A DNA stretch of 7,247 nucleotides, taken from contig JAKBGL010000059.1 of assembly GCA_021833085.1 (NCBI GenBank), positions 1 through 7,247 on the forward strand. Direction: 5' to 3'. Each line of letters opens with the position of its first letter. Positions within the stretch are counted from its first letter, which is position 1. This DNA comes from Actinomycetes bacterium. GTDB taxonomy: Bacteria; Actinomycetota; Acidimicrobiia; Acidimicrobiales; Acidimicrobiaceae. Shown piece by piece: positions 1 through 5,881 of the stretch. Both the position numbers and the translations under genes were made by a program. The notes beneath the pieces are model-generated. The model worked only from the letters and a program-made list of their open reading frames with translations, had not been told where the DNA came from and did no database searches.

Positions 1-137
1 ATGCAATCCTTACTCCTAAGTCAATAGCAGCAGCACTTGTTGATCGCCTCTGTCACCATGCTCATCTGATAGAGACAACCGGTGAGTCCATTCGGCTCTC
101 TCAGGCTCTCTCAGGCAAGGGGGTGGTGCCTTTATAA
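1..137 (+). CDS. istB: IS21-family helper ATPase IstB, C-terminal fragment (5' end outside window)
   Basis: Reading from base 3, a 44-codon frame is open from the window edge to TAA at 135-137. It contains LVDRLCHHAHLIETTGESIR, which matches the conserved tail of IstB proteins (D-R-L-x-H-H-A-x-x-x-x-x-x-G-x-S-x-R-L). IstB is the AAA+ ATPase partner of the IstA transposase in IS21-family elements and assists target capture and strand transfer. Only the last part is visible: no Walker motifs can be checked and IstA would lie further left, outside the window. A 10-bp tandem duplication (GGCTCTCTCA, 94-113) lies inside the coding end. Removing one copy would shift the frame, but the present frame ends in GKGVVPL soon after the conserved block, as expected for an intact tail. 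The family call is from recognition of the short tail, so moderately sure. Confidence 0.72.
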   Translation, partial: AILTPKSIAAALVDRLCHHAHLIETTGESIRLSQALSGKGVVPL

Positions 138-177
138 AGTAACGCTCAAATCCTACTTTGGTGCCAAATGTACCTAG
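138..177 (+). mobile_element. Probable right-end region of the IS21-like element, interrupted by the IS1182-like element
   Basis: Just downstream of istB the sequence contains TTTGGTGCCAAATGTAC (157-173). Its reverse complement, GTACATTTGGCACCAAA, resembles the GTACATTT-type subterminal repeats found near IS21-family ends. The run then meets CTAG (174-177), where the IS1182-like element begins. If the flanks are rejoined across one CTAG, the sequence continues CTCAACA (2012-2018). This would give an element ending in ...CA-3', as IS21-family elements do, about 47 bp after the istB stop. The motif is seen directly. The exact terminus is inference, because the other end of the IS21 element is outside the window. 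Confidence 0.4.
174..177. repeat. CTAG, candidate left target-site duplication
   Basis: CTAG lies immediately outside the left terminal repeat, with an identical CTAG at 2008-2011 immediately outside the right one. Because CTAG is its own reverse complement, a true duplication cannot be told from palindromic target choice by this sequence alone. Confidence 0.5.
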
Positions 178-197
178 GGGTCTGCTGAAATACCCCT
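178..197 (+). repeat. Left terminal inverted repeat of the IS1182-like element
   Basis: GGGTCTGCTGAAATACCCCT pairs in inverted orientation with 1988-2007, sharing TCTGCTGAA and the following A-CCC. It also folds on itself: TAGGGGT (175-181) is the exact complement of ACCCCTA (192-198) with a 10-nt loop, so the tip of the element plus part of the CTAG target forms a 7-bp hairpin. Confidence 0.6.
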
Positions 198-264
198 ACT
201 CGCACAGCCAGTGGGTAGGCCGTGGTCTCCCATTGGCCCTGTCGGAGCCCGGTTCCTTGCTTTG

Positions 265-308
265 TCCTCCTCCCTTACCTCTCCCTTTGGAGGGGTAAGG
301 GAGGAGGG
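265..308 (-). terminator. Very stable stem-loop just past the transposase stop
   Basis: Bases 266-279 (CCTCCTCCCTTACC) are the exact complement of 294-307, giving 14 uninterrupted pairs. The stem continues inward through a G-T wobble and four more pairs to a CTTT loop (285-288), so about 19 pairs close a 4-nt loop. It starts a few bases downstream of the transposase stop. Neither strand has a clear U-run after the stem, so it is not a textbook intrinsic terminator. It could stop or stabilise the transposase mRNA, or shield the element from transcription entering from istB. A second hairpin, GGTGAT (308-313) with ATCACC (325-330), encloses the stop codon itself. The structure is certain by base pairing; the function is inferred. 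Confidence 0.6.
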
Positions 309-314
309 GTGATG

Positions 315-1910
315 TTAACTCGCTATCACCCAGTTCCCGTTCTCTCTCGTGAGGTTGTTGCGAAGGAGTACTTTCAAGTTCCAGACCGTTCCAAGGAGGA
401 GATAGTGCATCGTGTTCTTGGCGATCCCCCGATAGCGGAGCTTTGATCCATTGAGTTTGCGTTTCATTTGGGCATGGATACGTTCTACTCCTGGACGAAT
501 CGCTCGGTAGGCAGCTTGGGTCTCGGCTTGCTTCCAACTCTCACGTTGAGCCCTGGCGTAGGAATGATTCGGACCAAAGGTCATGACTCGTCCGCGCTTG
601 GATCGGGTACAGCGATCCCGTAAAGGACAGGTACCGCAGTACTTGGTAAAGGAGGCTCTCCCCTTGGCGGAGATGGTCACGGTGTGACCCGCTGGGCAGG
701 TGACCTTGGCGGGTGTCTCGGTGGTTGGTTCGGTGACAATGAAGTCATCGACGCTATAGCCATCTGGTACCGCCATAGCAAGGGGTCGGGGTTTGATGAC
801 TTCGCTATGGCCGTTCTCTGCTAGGTGCTTGGAGAGATCCATCGAGGAGTACCCGCTATCGCCATAGACGCTCACTGATTCACTCTCTTGGTCGAGAAGC
901 TCCTTGGCCACTAACGCATCAGAGGCGTTCCCCTTGGTGAGGGTTGCACTGGTGATGATCTCGGTCTCGGCATCGATCGCGATGTGGCCCTTGTAGCCGT
1001 CGTAGTAGTTCTTCCTGGATTTGTGGACATGACGAGACTCGGGATCTACGGTAGAGATCACCCGATCCTTGGCGACTCCCCTGGTGAGCCGATAGGCTCC
1101 TCTCTCCTCGTCAACGAGTTCGACGTCTTGACCAGCCACCACCCCAAGGAGGCCAAGGGCACCGAGTTGTTGGGCATTGAGCTGTTGGGTAGTAAGGGGA
1201 GAGTCCGTAACCTGGTCCTCATCATCGCTGAGGTACCCAAGCTCTCTGGCTCGATCAATCAGTGCGTTCGCATCACGAACCAAGATGGAGAGGGTCTCAT
1301 TGATAAGATCCTCGTCTGAATAGTCAATGGCAGGCTTTGCCCGTGCGTAGTCGATCTCATCCGAGAGGGGAACCAAGGAAAGCTCTGGGATGAGCTTTCT
1401 GACCCGCTTTACCTGGGCTACGATCTGGGTCATGGTGTCCTGGGTGATGACGGCATCGACAAGGACGGTAGAGTCAAGAACCCGCTTGGTATGGTGATTG
1501 AGGATCTTGGTCTCATTGATAATCTCCCGGGCCAGATCAAAGATGAGGGTAGGGGTGGAAGAGTTCTTAATGCGATTCCTCCAGTAGGTAAGCACCGAGG
1601 GGTCAAAGCCCCGATCCTCGAGATCTAGACCGAGAGCAAGCTTCCAGCGCAGGTTATAACGGACCTGATCCAAGGCCTCTCGGTCAGAGAGTCCCTCCAA
1701 GGTCTGTAACACCATAACCGAGGCAATGCGTGAGGCTGGGATTGAGGGCCTCCCGGTACCAGAGGGATAAAGGTGGGCGAACTTGGCATCGGCGAAGATC
1801 TCTCTGCGGTGCTCAGCCAGGAAGTGATAGAGCGAACCAGGCTCTAACAACGTCGAACAGAACGCGTCGGTAGCGGTGAGATGGGCCTGGGGAGATTCGG
1901 TTCCTAACAT
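315..1910 (-). CDS. IS1182-family DDE transposase
   Basis: A 531-residue protein, typical in length for IS1182-family transposases, that would catalyse DNA cleavage and strand transfer at the element's ends. The N-terminal region (about 35-115) is a DUF772-like domain (RPSIPASRIASVMVLQTLEGLSDREA...NLRWKLALGL). The likely catalytic acidic residues are D146 in VLDSTVL, D351 in VYGDSGYSS and E476 in PGVERIHAQMKRK, in the DDE order of the RNase H-like fold. YYDGYKGHIAID (302-313) and GNASD (327-331) are also family-like. A cysteine cluster (C405, C425, C428, C434) precedes the final domain and resembles the metal-binding knuckle of this family. ATG at 1910 is the only sensible start because an in-frame TAG lies four codons upstream. 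No Shine-Dalgarno sequence precedes it (bases upstream read AGACTCTTTTC). The frame is intact, so the element may be active. Confidence 0.92.
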   Translation of the reverse strand: MLGTESPQAHLTATDAFCSTLLEPGSLYHFLAEHRREIFADAKFAHLYPSGTGRPSIPASRIASVMVLQTLEGLSDREALDQVRYNLRWKLALGLDLEDRGFDPSVLTYWRNRIKNSSTPTLIFDLAREIINETKILNHHTKRVLDSTVLVDAVITQDTMTQIVAQVKRVRKLIPELSLVPLSDEIDYARAKPAIDYSDEDLINETLSILVRDANALIDRARELGYLSDDEDQVTDSPLTTQQLNAQQLGALGLLGVVAGQDVELVDEERGAYRLTRGVAKDRVISTVDPESRHVHKSRKNYYDGYKGHIAIDAETEIITSATLTKGNASDALVAKELLDQESESVSVYGDSGYSSMDLSKHLAENGHSEVIKPRPLAMAVPDGYSVDDFIVTEPTTETPAKVTCPAGHTVTISAKGRASFTKYCGTCPLRDRCTRSKRGRVMTFGPNHSYARAQRESWKQAETQAAYRAIRPGVERIHAQMKRKLNGSKLRYRGIAKNTMHYLLLGTVWNLKVLLRNNLTRENGNWVIAS

Positions 1911-1969
1911 GAAAAGAGTCTACTAGGGCTGGGAAAACCCCTCAACTGCCACCAGTAACCCCCTCTCAT
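1904..1969 (-). CDS. Possible 21-codon leader peptide overlapping the transposase start
   Basis: On the - strand an ATG at 1969 follows GAGGAG (1973-1978) by three bases and opens a 21-codon frame starting MRGGYWWQLRG. Its TAG (1904-1906) lies inside the second and third codons of the transposase, so the leader overlaps the transposase start by seven bases. The transposase lacks a ribosome site, so ribosomes ending the leader could restart at its ATG (translational coupling). The geometry is seen directly; expression is not. The SD-to-ATG distance is short and a 21-codon frame can arise by chance. Confidence 0.35.
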   Translation of the reverse strand: MRGGYWWQLRGFPSPSRLFSC

Positions 1970-1987
1970 TTTCTCCTCACTTTGGGG

Positions 1988-2007
1988 GTGGGTTGTTCAG
2001 CAGAGTC
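1988..2007 (-). repeat. Right terminal inverted repeat of the IS1182-like element
   Basis: Read on the - strand this is GACTCTGCTGAACAACCCAC, the partner of the left repeat at 178-197. It overlaps a second imperfect hairpin that crosses the junction: GTTGTTcAGC (1992-2001) against GCTcAACAAC (2011-2020). That hairpin includes flanking DNA and may be coincidental. Confidence 0.6.
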
Positions 2008-2011
2008 CTAG
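2008..2011. repeat. CTAG, candidate right target-site duplication
   Basis: This is the partner of the CTAG at 174-177, directly outside the right terminal repeat. Flanking DNA resumes at CTCAACAACG (2012 onward). Confidence 0.5.
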
Positions 2012-2242
2012 CTCAACAACGAATGCCTTCACTATGGGTCGTGCTCATGGGATCGGTCTTCTTTGAACCAAGGTATCTAGTGTCTGTGCTCCTAGAGGTT
2101 ATGGCTTCTACAGATAGTTCGATTACGTGATCGAGGTTGGTGGTATCTGATCGCAACGCGTGCAGCTCATCGAGCGAACCACATGCTGTTTGTTCAAGCG
2201 ACGTTTGCTTGCGCCTCTGTGCTAGTGATGATGTGTACTGTT
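2012..2242. other. Intergenic DNA between the IS elements and the acetyltransferase gene
   Basis: I see no recognisable gene here. On the - strand one frame stays open from just after a TGA inside the end of the acetyltransferase gene (about 2249) to a TGA at 2013-2015. That is about 78 codons, but it lacks an early start codon and shows no family I recognise. It could be a decayed gene end or chance. The first few bases (2012-2018) probably belong to the broken IS21-type terminus. Confidence 0.4.
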
Positions 2243-2776
2243 TTAACCCTCATCCGCGAGACGTGCATAAAGTACTAGGTCAACAAAGTGGTCGTAGAGC
2301 CAGCATGACTGTTTGAGGATTCCTTCGTCTGTAAACAAGAGACGTTCGGGAACTGCGCGGCTCCTTATATTCTCTTGAGCAGCCTTTATCTCAACCCGGT
2401 TGATGCTCCTCTGTGTAAATAGCATATCGATTACAGCCTGACAGGATCTCGTCATAACACCGTTACCTACTGCTTCTATAGATAGCCAGTAGCCAATCTC
2501 AGCAACCTTGTTAGCTGCGTCAACTGTAACACCGATGACTCCGGAAAGTTTGCAATTGTACCATATCCCGAACGCCAGTCCTTGTCCATTAGTGAAAGAA
2601 GAGAGTCGCGACTCTATGAACCCTTGTACATCTGAAAGTGACTTTGTTTCATCTGTCCATCCCAGCCACTCTCGTAACCGCGCTCTTTCTGAGTCAATTA
2701 TCTGAAGTAACGGCTCGGCGTCGGTCAGCTCAAGCAGACGAAGCTTGATGTCGGTGTCGATCTTGTGGAAGAACAT
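2243..2776 (-). CDS. GNAT-family N-acetyltransferase, RimJ/RimL type
   Basis: A 177-residue single-domain protein, the normal size for RimJ/RimL-like (ribosomal-protein-serine acetyltransferase/YdaF-like) enzymes, which move an acetyl group from acetyl-CoA to an amino group of a protein or small molecule. The start reads LRLLELTDAEPLLQIIDSER with REWLGW (35-40), the usual N-terminal pattern. AEIGYWL (92-98) is the central strand before the acetyl-CoA pyrophosphate loop EAVGNGVMTRS (101-111, Q/R-x-x-G-x-G/A type). ENIRSRAVPERLLF (135-148) is the conserved helix containing the N-x-x-S/A-x-x-v-x-E-R-L-G-F pattern, here with L in place of the usual G at residue 147. The substrate cannot be told. 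No good Shine-Dalgarno sequence precedes ATG 2776, but the family N-terminus fits this start. The next gene in this direction starts 216 bp beyond it, so it is probably transcribed alone. Confidence 0.88.
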   Translation of the reverse strand: MFFHKIDTDIKLRLLELTDAEPLLQIIDSERARLREWLGWTDETKSLSDVQGFIESRLSSFTNGQGLAFGIWYNCKLSGVIGVTVDAANKVAEIGYWLSIEAVGNGVMTRSCQAVIDMLFTQRSINRVEIKAAQENIRSRAVPERLLFTDEGILKQSCWLYDHFVDLVLYARLADEG

Positions 2777-2992
2777 CTGGGAATTTTACTGTGAAGTTAG
2801 TAAGGGCTAGTTGTTTTGCATCTGTAAGTCCTGCCTAACTGATTGCAAGAGCTGCGTCAACTGTGACGGTCGTTGCGGAAAACCAGCTTAGGTAGTGTGC
2901 TAACAGCAAATAATAATCGATCGAAGAAGCGTAAGCCGCTGGTGCTTGTCTATCAGTTTTTATAAGTTGCTTTCCTATAGAGAATGAGGATG

Positions 2993-3868
2993 TCACATAG
3001 TTAGCTCTTCATAGGTGGGCGTAAAGTTAGGTAGTTCTTTGCTAGCGCTCAGTTGGGTATTTAAAGTTGAAAGTGACTCGTCTATCGTCTTAAGCGCCTT
3101 GTCTTCGACCTTGTTCCAAAGCGTTGCCGCTAAAGTCTCGGTCTTATCTTCGATCTCAACTCTGAACGCAAGTCCGTCTTTGCTTAAACGTCCATCTTCT
3201 AAGAGAAGCCCTCTTGATTGAAGATTCCTTTGATCTACTAGCCACTGCTGTTCGCTCCAACCTCTCGAAGACATTACGCTCTCCTTTGATCTGTGACCGG
3301 TGAAACTTAGCAAAATGTGTGCTTGAAGGCCAGATACATCGGAACCGAGAAGTATGGAGTTGTGTATGTCACCTTTATATTCTCGTACTAATGTAGCAGC
3401 GTGAAAGAGCTTTAAGTGTGGCTTTTCAGGAATGGACACTCCAAGGTTAGCGCTATATAGAGGCTTGCCTTCGGGAGCTCCATGCAAAGCTACATCTTCT
3501 AAAAGGGAAGAAACAGACCATAACTCGGGGGAGCTGATGTACCCTCCAAGCAGTCTTTGTAAGGCGGCATCTGCACCTCTAAGTCGCGCCGCTATAAAAC
3601 TTTCTGGACCAGCTGTCTCCCAGACTAACTCTGCGTGCTCTTTCACCATAGCTGGAGAGAAGTTGTAGAACGTGGCGATAATGGTCTCGTAGGTGACTCG
3701 TCCCATTGGGGCTGCACGTCCAGCAAAGTACCTGCTCCAAACGTTCTCCACCCCAAGTGACTTGTAGGCGTCTCGACACTCTTTGATAAAGTAGGTAACT
3801 ATGTGAAGTCTTTCAAGGGTCATCCAAATCTGTCTCAGTAATACGAGTCGTTTTTGATCTTCGGTCAT
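2993..3868 (-). CDS. SCO6745/SalK-like family protein of unknown function
   Basis: A 291-residue soluble protein with the pattern of the SCO6745 family (often labelled helix-turn-helix, SalK-like), known mainly from actinobacteria and without a settled biochemical role. Recognisable blocks are the N-terminal HIVTYF (22-27), YFAGRAAPMG (47-56), FSPAMVKEHAELVW (70-83), the central HLKLFHAATLVREYKGDIHN (151-170) and SRGWSEQQW (201-209). The last of these leads into a winged-helix-like segment (about 204-245: short helices, then SRGLLLEDGRLSKDG, then EDKTETLA). The C-terminal about 40 residues are polar and poorly conserved-looking. There is no signal peptide or membrane segment. ATG 3868 lacks a clear ribosome site, but the family pattern starts soon after it. 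The gene is divergent from the F420-type PPOX gene across 193 bp, so shared regulation is possible. Whether it binds DNA is unproven. Confidence 0.78.
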   Translation of the reverse strand: MTEDQKRLVLLRQIWMTLERLHIVTYFIKECRDAYKSLGVENVWSRYFAGRAAPMGRVTYETIIATFYNFSPAMVKEHAELVWETAGPESFIAARLRGADAALQRLLGGYISSPELWSVSSLLEDVALHGAPEGKPLYSANLGVSIPEKPHLKLFHAATLVREYKGDIHNSILLGSDVSGLQAHILLSFTGHRSKESVMSSRGWSEQQWLVDQRNLQSRGLLLEDGRLSKDGLAFRVEIEDKTETLAATLWNKVEDKALKTIDESLSTLNTQLSASKELPNFTPTYEELTM

Positions 3869-4061
3869 GTTGGAAAGCTATCACAGCAAACGTGTCGGTG
3901 TCTGATATCGGACCAATAATCGATGAGTCGAGAGGTAGAGTACGTCTTACACCTAGTGAGGGCATGAGTATTGAACGGTGCAAAGTGAGTTCCAACGGAT
4001 AGTGAACATTAAACGTAGTGACGTGCTAAGTTGGACGGTTTTCGCTAGATTAGGAGGGATG
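3869..4061. promoter_or_regulatory. Divergent intergenic region between the SCO6745-like and PPOX genes
   Basis: This 193-bp region separates two genes transcribed away from each other, so it must hold both promoters. I do not see a convincing -35/-10 pair for either. The only strong signal is the ribosome site at its right end. Confidence 0.5.
4052..4057 (+). promoter_or_regulatory. Ribosome binding site that sets the PPOX start
   Basis: AGGAGG at 4052-4057 lies directly before ATGATG (4059-4064). The second ATG (4062) is four bases away and the first only one, which favours 4062. An upstream in-frame ATG at 3978 would add residues that do not resemble the family and has no such site. Confidence 0.7.
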
Positions 4062-4445
4062 ATGGATCCAAAGATAATTGAGTTGGCGAAGGGTAAGAAC
4101 TTTGCCGCATTTACGACAATATTTCCGAGCGGATATCCGCAAACATCGATCATGTGGATCGATGCTGATGACGACTATCTCCTAATAAATACAGAGACGC
4201 ATCGGGCAAAGTACGGAAACATCCAAGGTAACCCGAAAGTGTCTGTTGTGATATGGGACGTAAATAATCCATACTCTTATATAGAGGTTCGTGGGGCGGT
4301 CGTCTCAACGGTACTAGGCGAAGAGGCTCTAGCTCACATCAATCAAGTTTCTAAGAAGTATACAGGTGGTCCTTATGCGAATCCAATACAGTCAGAACGG
4401 GTGATTCTAAGGATTCTGCCTGAGAGGATCCGTGTTAACGGCTAA
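4062..4445 (+). CDS. PPOX-class F420-dependent oxidoreductase (split beta-barrel flavin/F420 family)
   Basis: A 127-residue protein of the pyridoxamine-5'-phosphate-oxidase-like split-barrel fold, in the short actinobacterial subgroup (Rv1155-like, TIGR03618 type) that uses coenzyme F420 or flavin to reduce unidentified small substrates. It works as a dimer in characterised relatives. The conserved order is present: NFAAFTTIFPSGYPQTSIMW (13-32), then LLINTETHRAKYGNI (40-54) with the R-A-K phosphate-contact segment, NPKVSVVIWDVNNPYSYIEVRG (57-78), and HINQVSKKYTGG (92-103), ending RILPERIRV. The length matches the family when translation starts at 4062 behind AGGAGG. A longer 155-residue reading from 3978 is open but unlikely. 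F420 versus FMN use cannot be decided here. The next gene downstream begins 167 bp later in the same direction. Confidence 0.88.
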   Translation: MDPKIIELAKGKNFAAFTTIFPSGYPQTSIMWIDADDDYLLINTETHRAKYGNIQGNPKVSVVIWDVNNPYSYIEVRGAVVSTVLGEEALAHINQVSKKYTGGPYANPIQSERVILRILPERIRVNG

Positions 4446-4612
4446 CCAATAGGTGCCAACACGTTGCTTTCAGATATCGACTTGAGGTGAAGCTGATAGG
4501 GGTGGCCTATGTAGGTCCGAAGTATCATCACCCTGTTCAATAGGTAAGTGAGCGACTTCGCTGTCGTTGTTGTGGATGAAGTGAGATTAAGATAGTTATA
4601 GAGGAGCAATGC
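4446..4612. other. Intergenic gap before the class IV aminotransferase
   Basis: This 167-bp gap has no gene. AGCGACTTCGCT (4551-4562) can form a short hairpin. GAGGAG at 4601-4606 is the ribosome site of the next gene. No clear terminator with a U-run was seen after the PPOX gene. Confidence 0.45.
4601..4606 (+). promoter_or_regulatory. Ribosome binding site selecting a GTG start
   Basis: GAGGAG lies six bases before GTG 4613. An ATG at 4609 is in a different frame and would give only a short nonsense product, while the GTG frame gives the family N-terminus VFVYVNG. This supports GTG as the true start. Confidence 0.75.
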
Positions 4613-5443
4613 GTGTTCGTATACGTAAATGGCAGTGTAGTTGAAAAGACCGACGCTAAAGTTTCGGTCTTTGATCATGGTATCGTTACCGGTGACGGAG
4701 TCTTCGAGACAATAGCGGTCTATGGAGGTCGCCCGTTTGCGCTGACCAGACATCTGGATCGACTTAAAAGAAGCGCCAAGGGACTAATGATCGAGGAGCC
4801 TCACTTGGACGAAGTCCGAGAAGCGATCGATCTCGTAATCACGCGAAGTGGATTAGACGAAGGCAAAGTTAGAGTAACTTATACCGCAGGAGACTCCGGG
4901 CTATCCTCCGACCGTTTGACGGGACCTCCAAGTCTGGTAGTTGCTTGCGAACTTTCTAGCTTTGGGAACGGTACCGCTACAGACGTTGTGGTTGTACCTT
5001 GGCTTAAGAATGAAAAGGGCGCCTTAAGCGGTCTAAAAACTACCTCTTATGCGGAAAACGTACTTGCGCTAGCTTACGCAAAACAACGAGGCGGATCTGA
5101 AGCGGTCTTTCAGAACTTAAGCGGAGATCTTTGTGAGGGAACTGGATCTAACGTCTTTGTGGTGTGGGATGGCGAACTTGTAACGCCGCCATTGAGTAGT
5201 GGTCCTCTAGCAGGGATCACAAGGGAGTTGGTTCTTGAAAAGATCGGTGGTGTGGAACGGACGATACCTTTGGAGACTCTTTACTCCCAAGCGATCTCTG
5301 AGGTTTTTCTGACCTCGACTATTCGCGAGATACAAGGAGTCTCCTCAATTGATGGAGTGATGATCTCTCAAGGACGAGTGGGTCCGATCACCTTAGAGGT
5401 TGCAGATGCATTTGGAAAGCTTAAGGTAGAGTTGAACGACTGA
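4613..5443 (+). CDS. Class IV PLP-dependent aminotransferase / 4-amino-4-deoxychorismate lyase-like enzyme
   Basis: A 276-residue fold-type IV PLP enzyme of normal length. This class includes aminodeoxychorismate lyase (PabC, making p-aminobenzoate for folate), branched-chain amino acid aminotransferase and D-amino acid aminotransferase. The N-terminal block VFDHGIVTGDGVFETIAVYGGRPF (19-42) is followed by RHLDRL (46-51). The catalytic lysine is K142 in GLKTTSYAENVLALAYAK. E175 in LCEGTGSNVFVV is the conserved glutamate near the PLP ring nitrogen. GITRELVLE (201-209) and TSTIREIQGV (234-243) form the phosphate-binding part. LDRLKRSAKGL and the compact size favour a PabC-like label over branched-chain aminotransferase, but neighbours give no folate or amino-acid operon, so the substrate remains open. 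Translation starts at GTG 4613 behind GAGGAG. Confidence 0.85.
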   Translation: MFVYVNGSVVEKTDAKVSVFDHGIVTGDGVFETIAVYGGRPFALTRHLDRLKRSAKGLMIEEPHLDEVREAIDLVITRSGLDEGKVRVTYTAGDSGLSSDRLTGPPSLVVACELSSFGNGTATDVVVVPWLKNEKGALSGLKTTSYAENVLALAYAKQRGGSEAVFQNLSGDLCEGTGSNVFVVWDGELVTPPLSSGPLAGITRELVLEKIGGVERTIPLETLYSQAISEVFLTSTIREIQGVSSIDGVMISQGRVGPITLEVADAFGKLKVELND

Positions 5444-5702
5444 ACGCTGATGTAGAGTAACTACTCGCTTAGAGTCTTTAGATTGAATTAGGTCTCAGAG
5501 TAGGAAAACAGTATCGGCAGCTAAGACAGTTCGGTCTCGGGTATTTTGGCTCCTCCCTGCCTAGTGAACTTCAAATGTAAATGGCAGGTCTCTTCGATAA
5601 GGCTAAGTTTTTTTAACTGCCAACTCGTTAGAGATGTTCGGCGGTTTTGAGTACATGTGTTTTGTAGTGGCAGCCCTTGGGTAAGACTACGTGTCGGCTC
5701 GT

Positions 5703-5721
5703 AAGTGCTAGATCTAGACTT
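5703..5721. promoter_or_regulatory. Bulged palindrome, candidate operator
   Basis: CTAGATCTAG (5708-5717) is a perfect 10-bp palindrome. The outer bases AAGT (5703-5706) and ACTT (5718-5721) are also complementary if G5707 is bulged, giving 14 bp of dyad symmetry. It sits about 160 bp before the xdhC-like start, so a protein-binding site is possible. No regulator is identified. Confidence 0.3.
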
Positions 5722-5764
5722 GTTAGATCATGGAGTCTGCATCGCGGAGGTGGTTGTGTTAGTT

Positions 5765-5786
5765 GTAGTAGGAATGCGACTACTAC
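5765..5786. promoter_or_regulatory. Inverted repeat GTAGTAG-N8-CTACTAC
   Basis: Perfect 7-bp arms (5765-5771 and 5780-5786) flank an 8-nt spacer about 95 bp upstream of the xdhC-like start. It could be a dimeric regulator's operator or an RNA hairpin. No U-run follows, so a terminator is unlikely. Confidence 0.35.
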
Positions 5787-5865
5787 TTGTATGTTTGTGG
5801 GAAATGGTCCCCGGAGTTAGGTAGACGCCAAATAGATCTGCGATCGATGCACCGGATTTTAATAT

Positions 5866-5872
5866 AGAAAGG
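5866..5872 (+). promoter_or_regulatory. Ribosome binding site of the xdhC-like gene
   Basis: AGAAAGG lies nine bases before ATG 5882, a normal distance, and supports that start. Confidence 0.55.
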
Positions 5873-5881
5873 CGTTCAACA

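Larger units (their letters stand above)
178..2007 (-). mobile_element. Complete IS1182-family insertion sequence (about 1.83 kb)
   Basis: A single transposase gene (- strand) is bracketed by imperfect terminal inverted repeats: 178-195 against the reverse complement of 1990-2007, with 14 of 18 positions identical, including nine in a row (TCTGCTGAA). Each end abuts the tetranucleotide CTAG (174-177 and 2008-2011), consistent with a 4-bp target duplication of a palindromic site. The overall length and single-gene layout fit the IS1182 family. The element carries a strong stem-loop just beyond the 3' end of the transposase gene. By eye it is richer in G+C than the chromosomal genes to the right, consistent with acquisition from elsewhere. 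The family call rests on the transposase; the boundaries rest on the repeat and CTAG match, and an off-by-one shift is possible because both flanks read CCTAG. Confidence 0.7.
5444..5881. other. 438-bp gene-free region upstream of xdhC-like gene
   Basis: No convincing gene lies on either strand. A small frame, ATG 5581 to TAA 5616, reads MAGLFDKAKFF and stops in a run of seven T (5608-5614); it has no ribosome site. A weak inverted repeat, GAGTA/TACTC (5455-5466), follows the aminotransferase stop. Two better palindromes occur at 5703-5721 and 5765-5786. TAATAT at 5860-5865 looks like a -10 box but would place the start of transcription inside the ribosome site, and no matching -35 is seen. 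The region is long for a simple promoter and may hold regulatory sites or a small RNA. Confidence 0.5.

Noticed and set aside
984..1319. Long open frame on the + strand inside the transposase gene
   Set aside because: It lies antisense within an intact, well-recognised transposase frame, has no ribosome site and has no family pattern.
2013..2249. 78-codon open frame on the - strand between the IS and the acetyltransferase gene
   Set aside because: It has no early start codon, no ribosome site and no recognised motif; a frame this long can be open by chance in a 7-kb window.
3978..4061. N-terminal extension of the PPOX protein from the upstream ATG
   Set aside because: The extra 28 residues do not fit the family, and the strong AGGAGG site points to the ATG at 4062.
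4442..4753. Leftward open frame of about 100 codons overlapping the start of the aminotransferase gene
   Set aside because: It overlaps the conserved N-terminus and ribosome site of the aminotransferase, and its translation shows no recognisable family.
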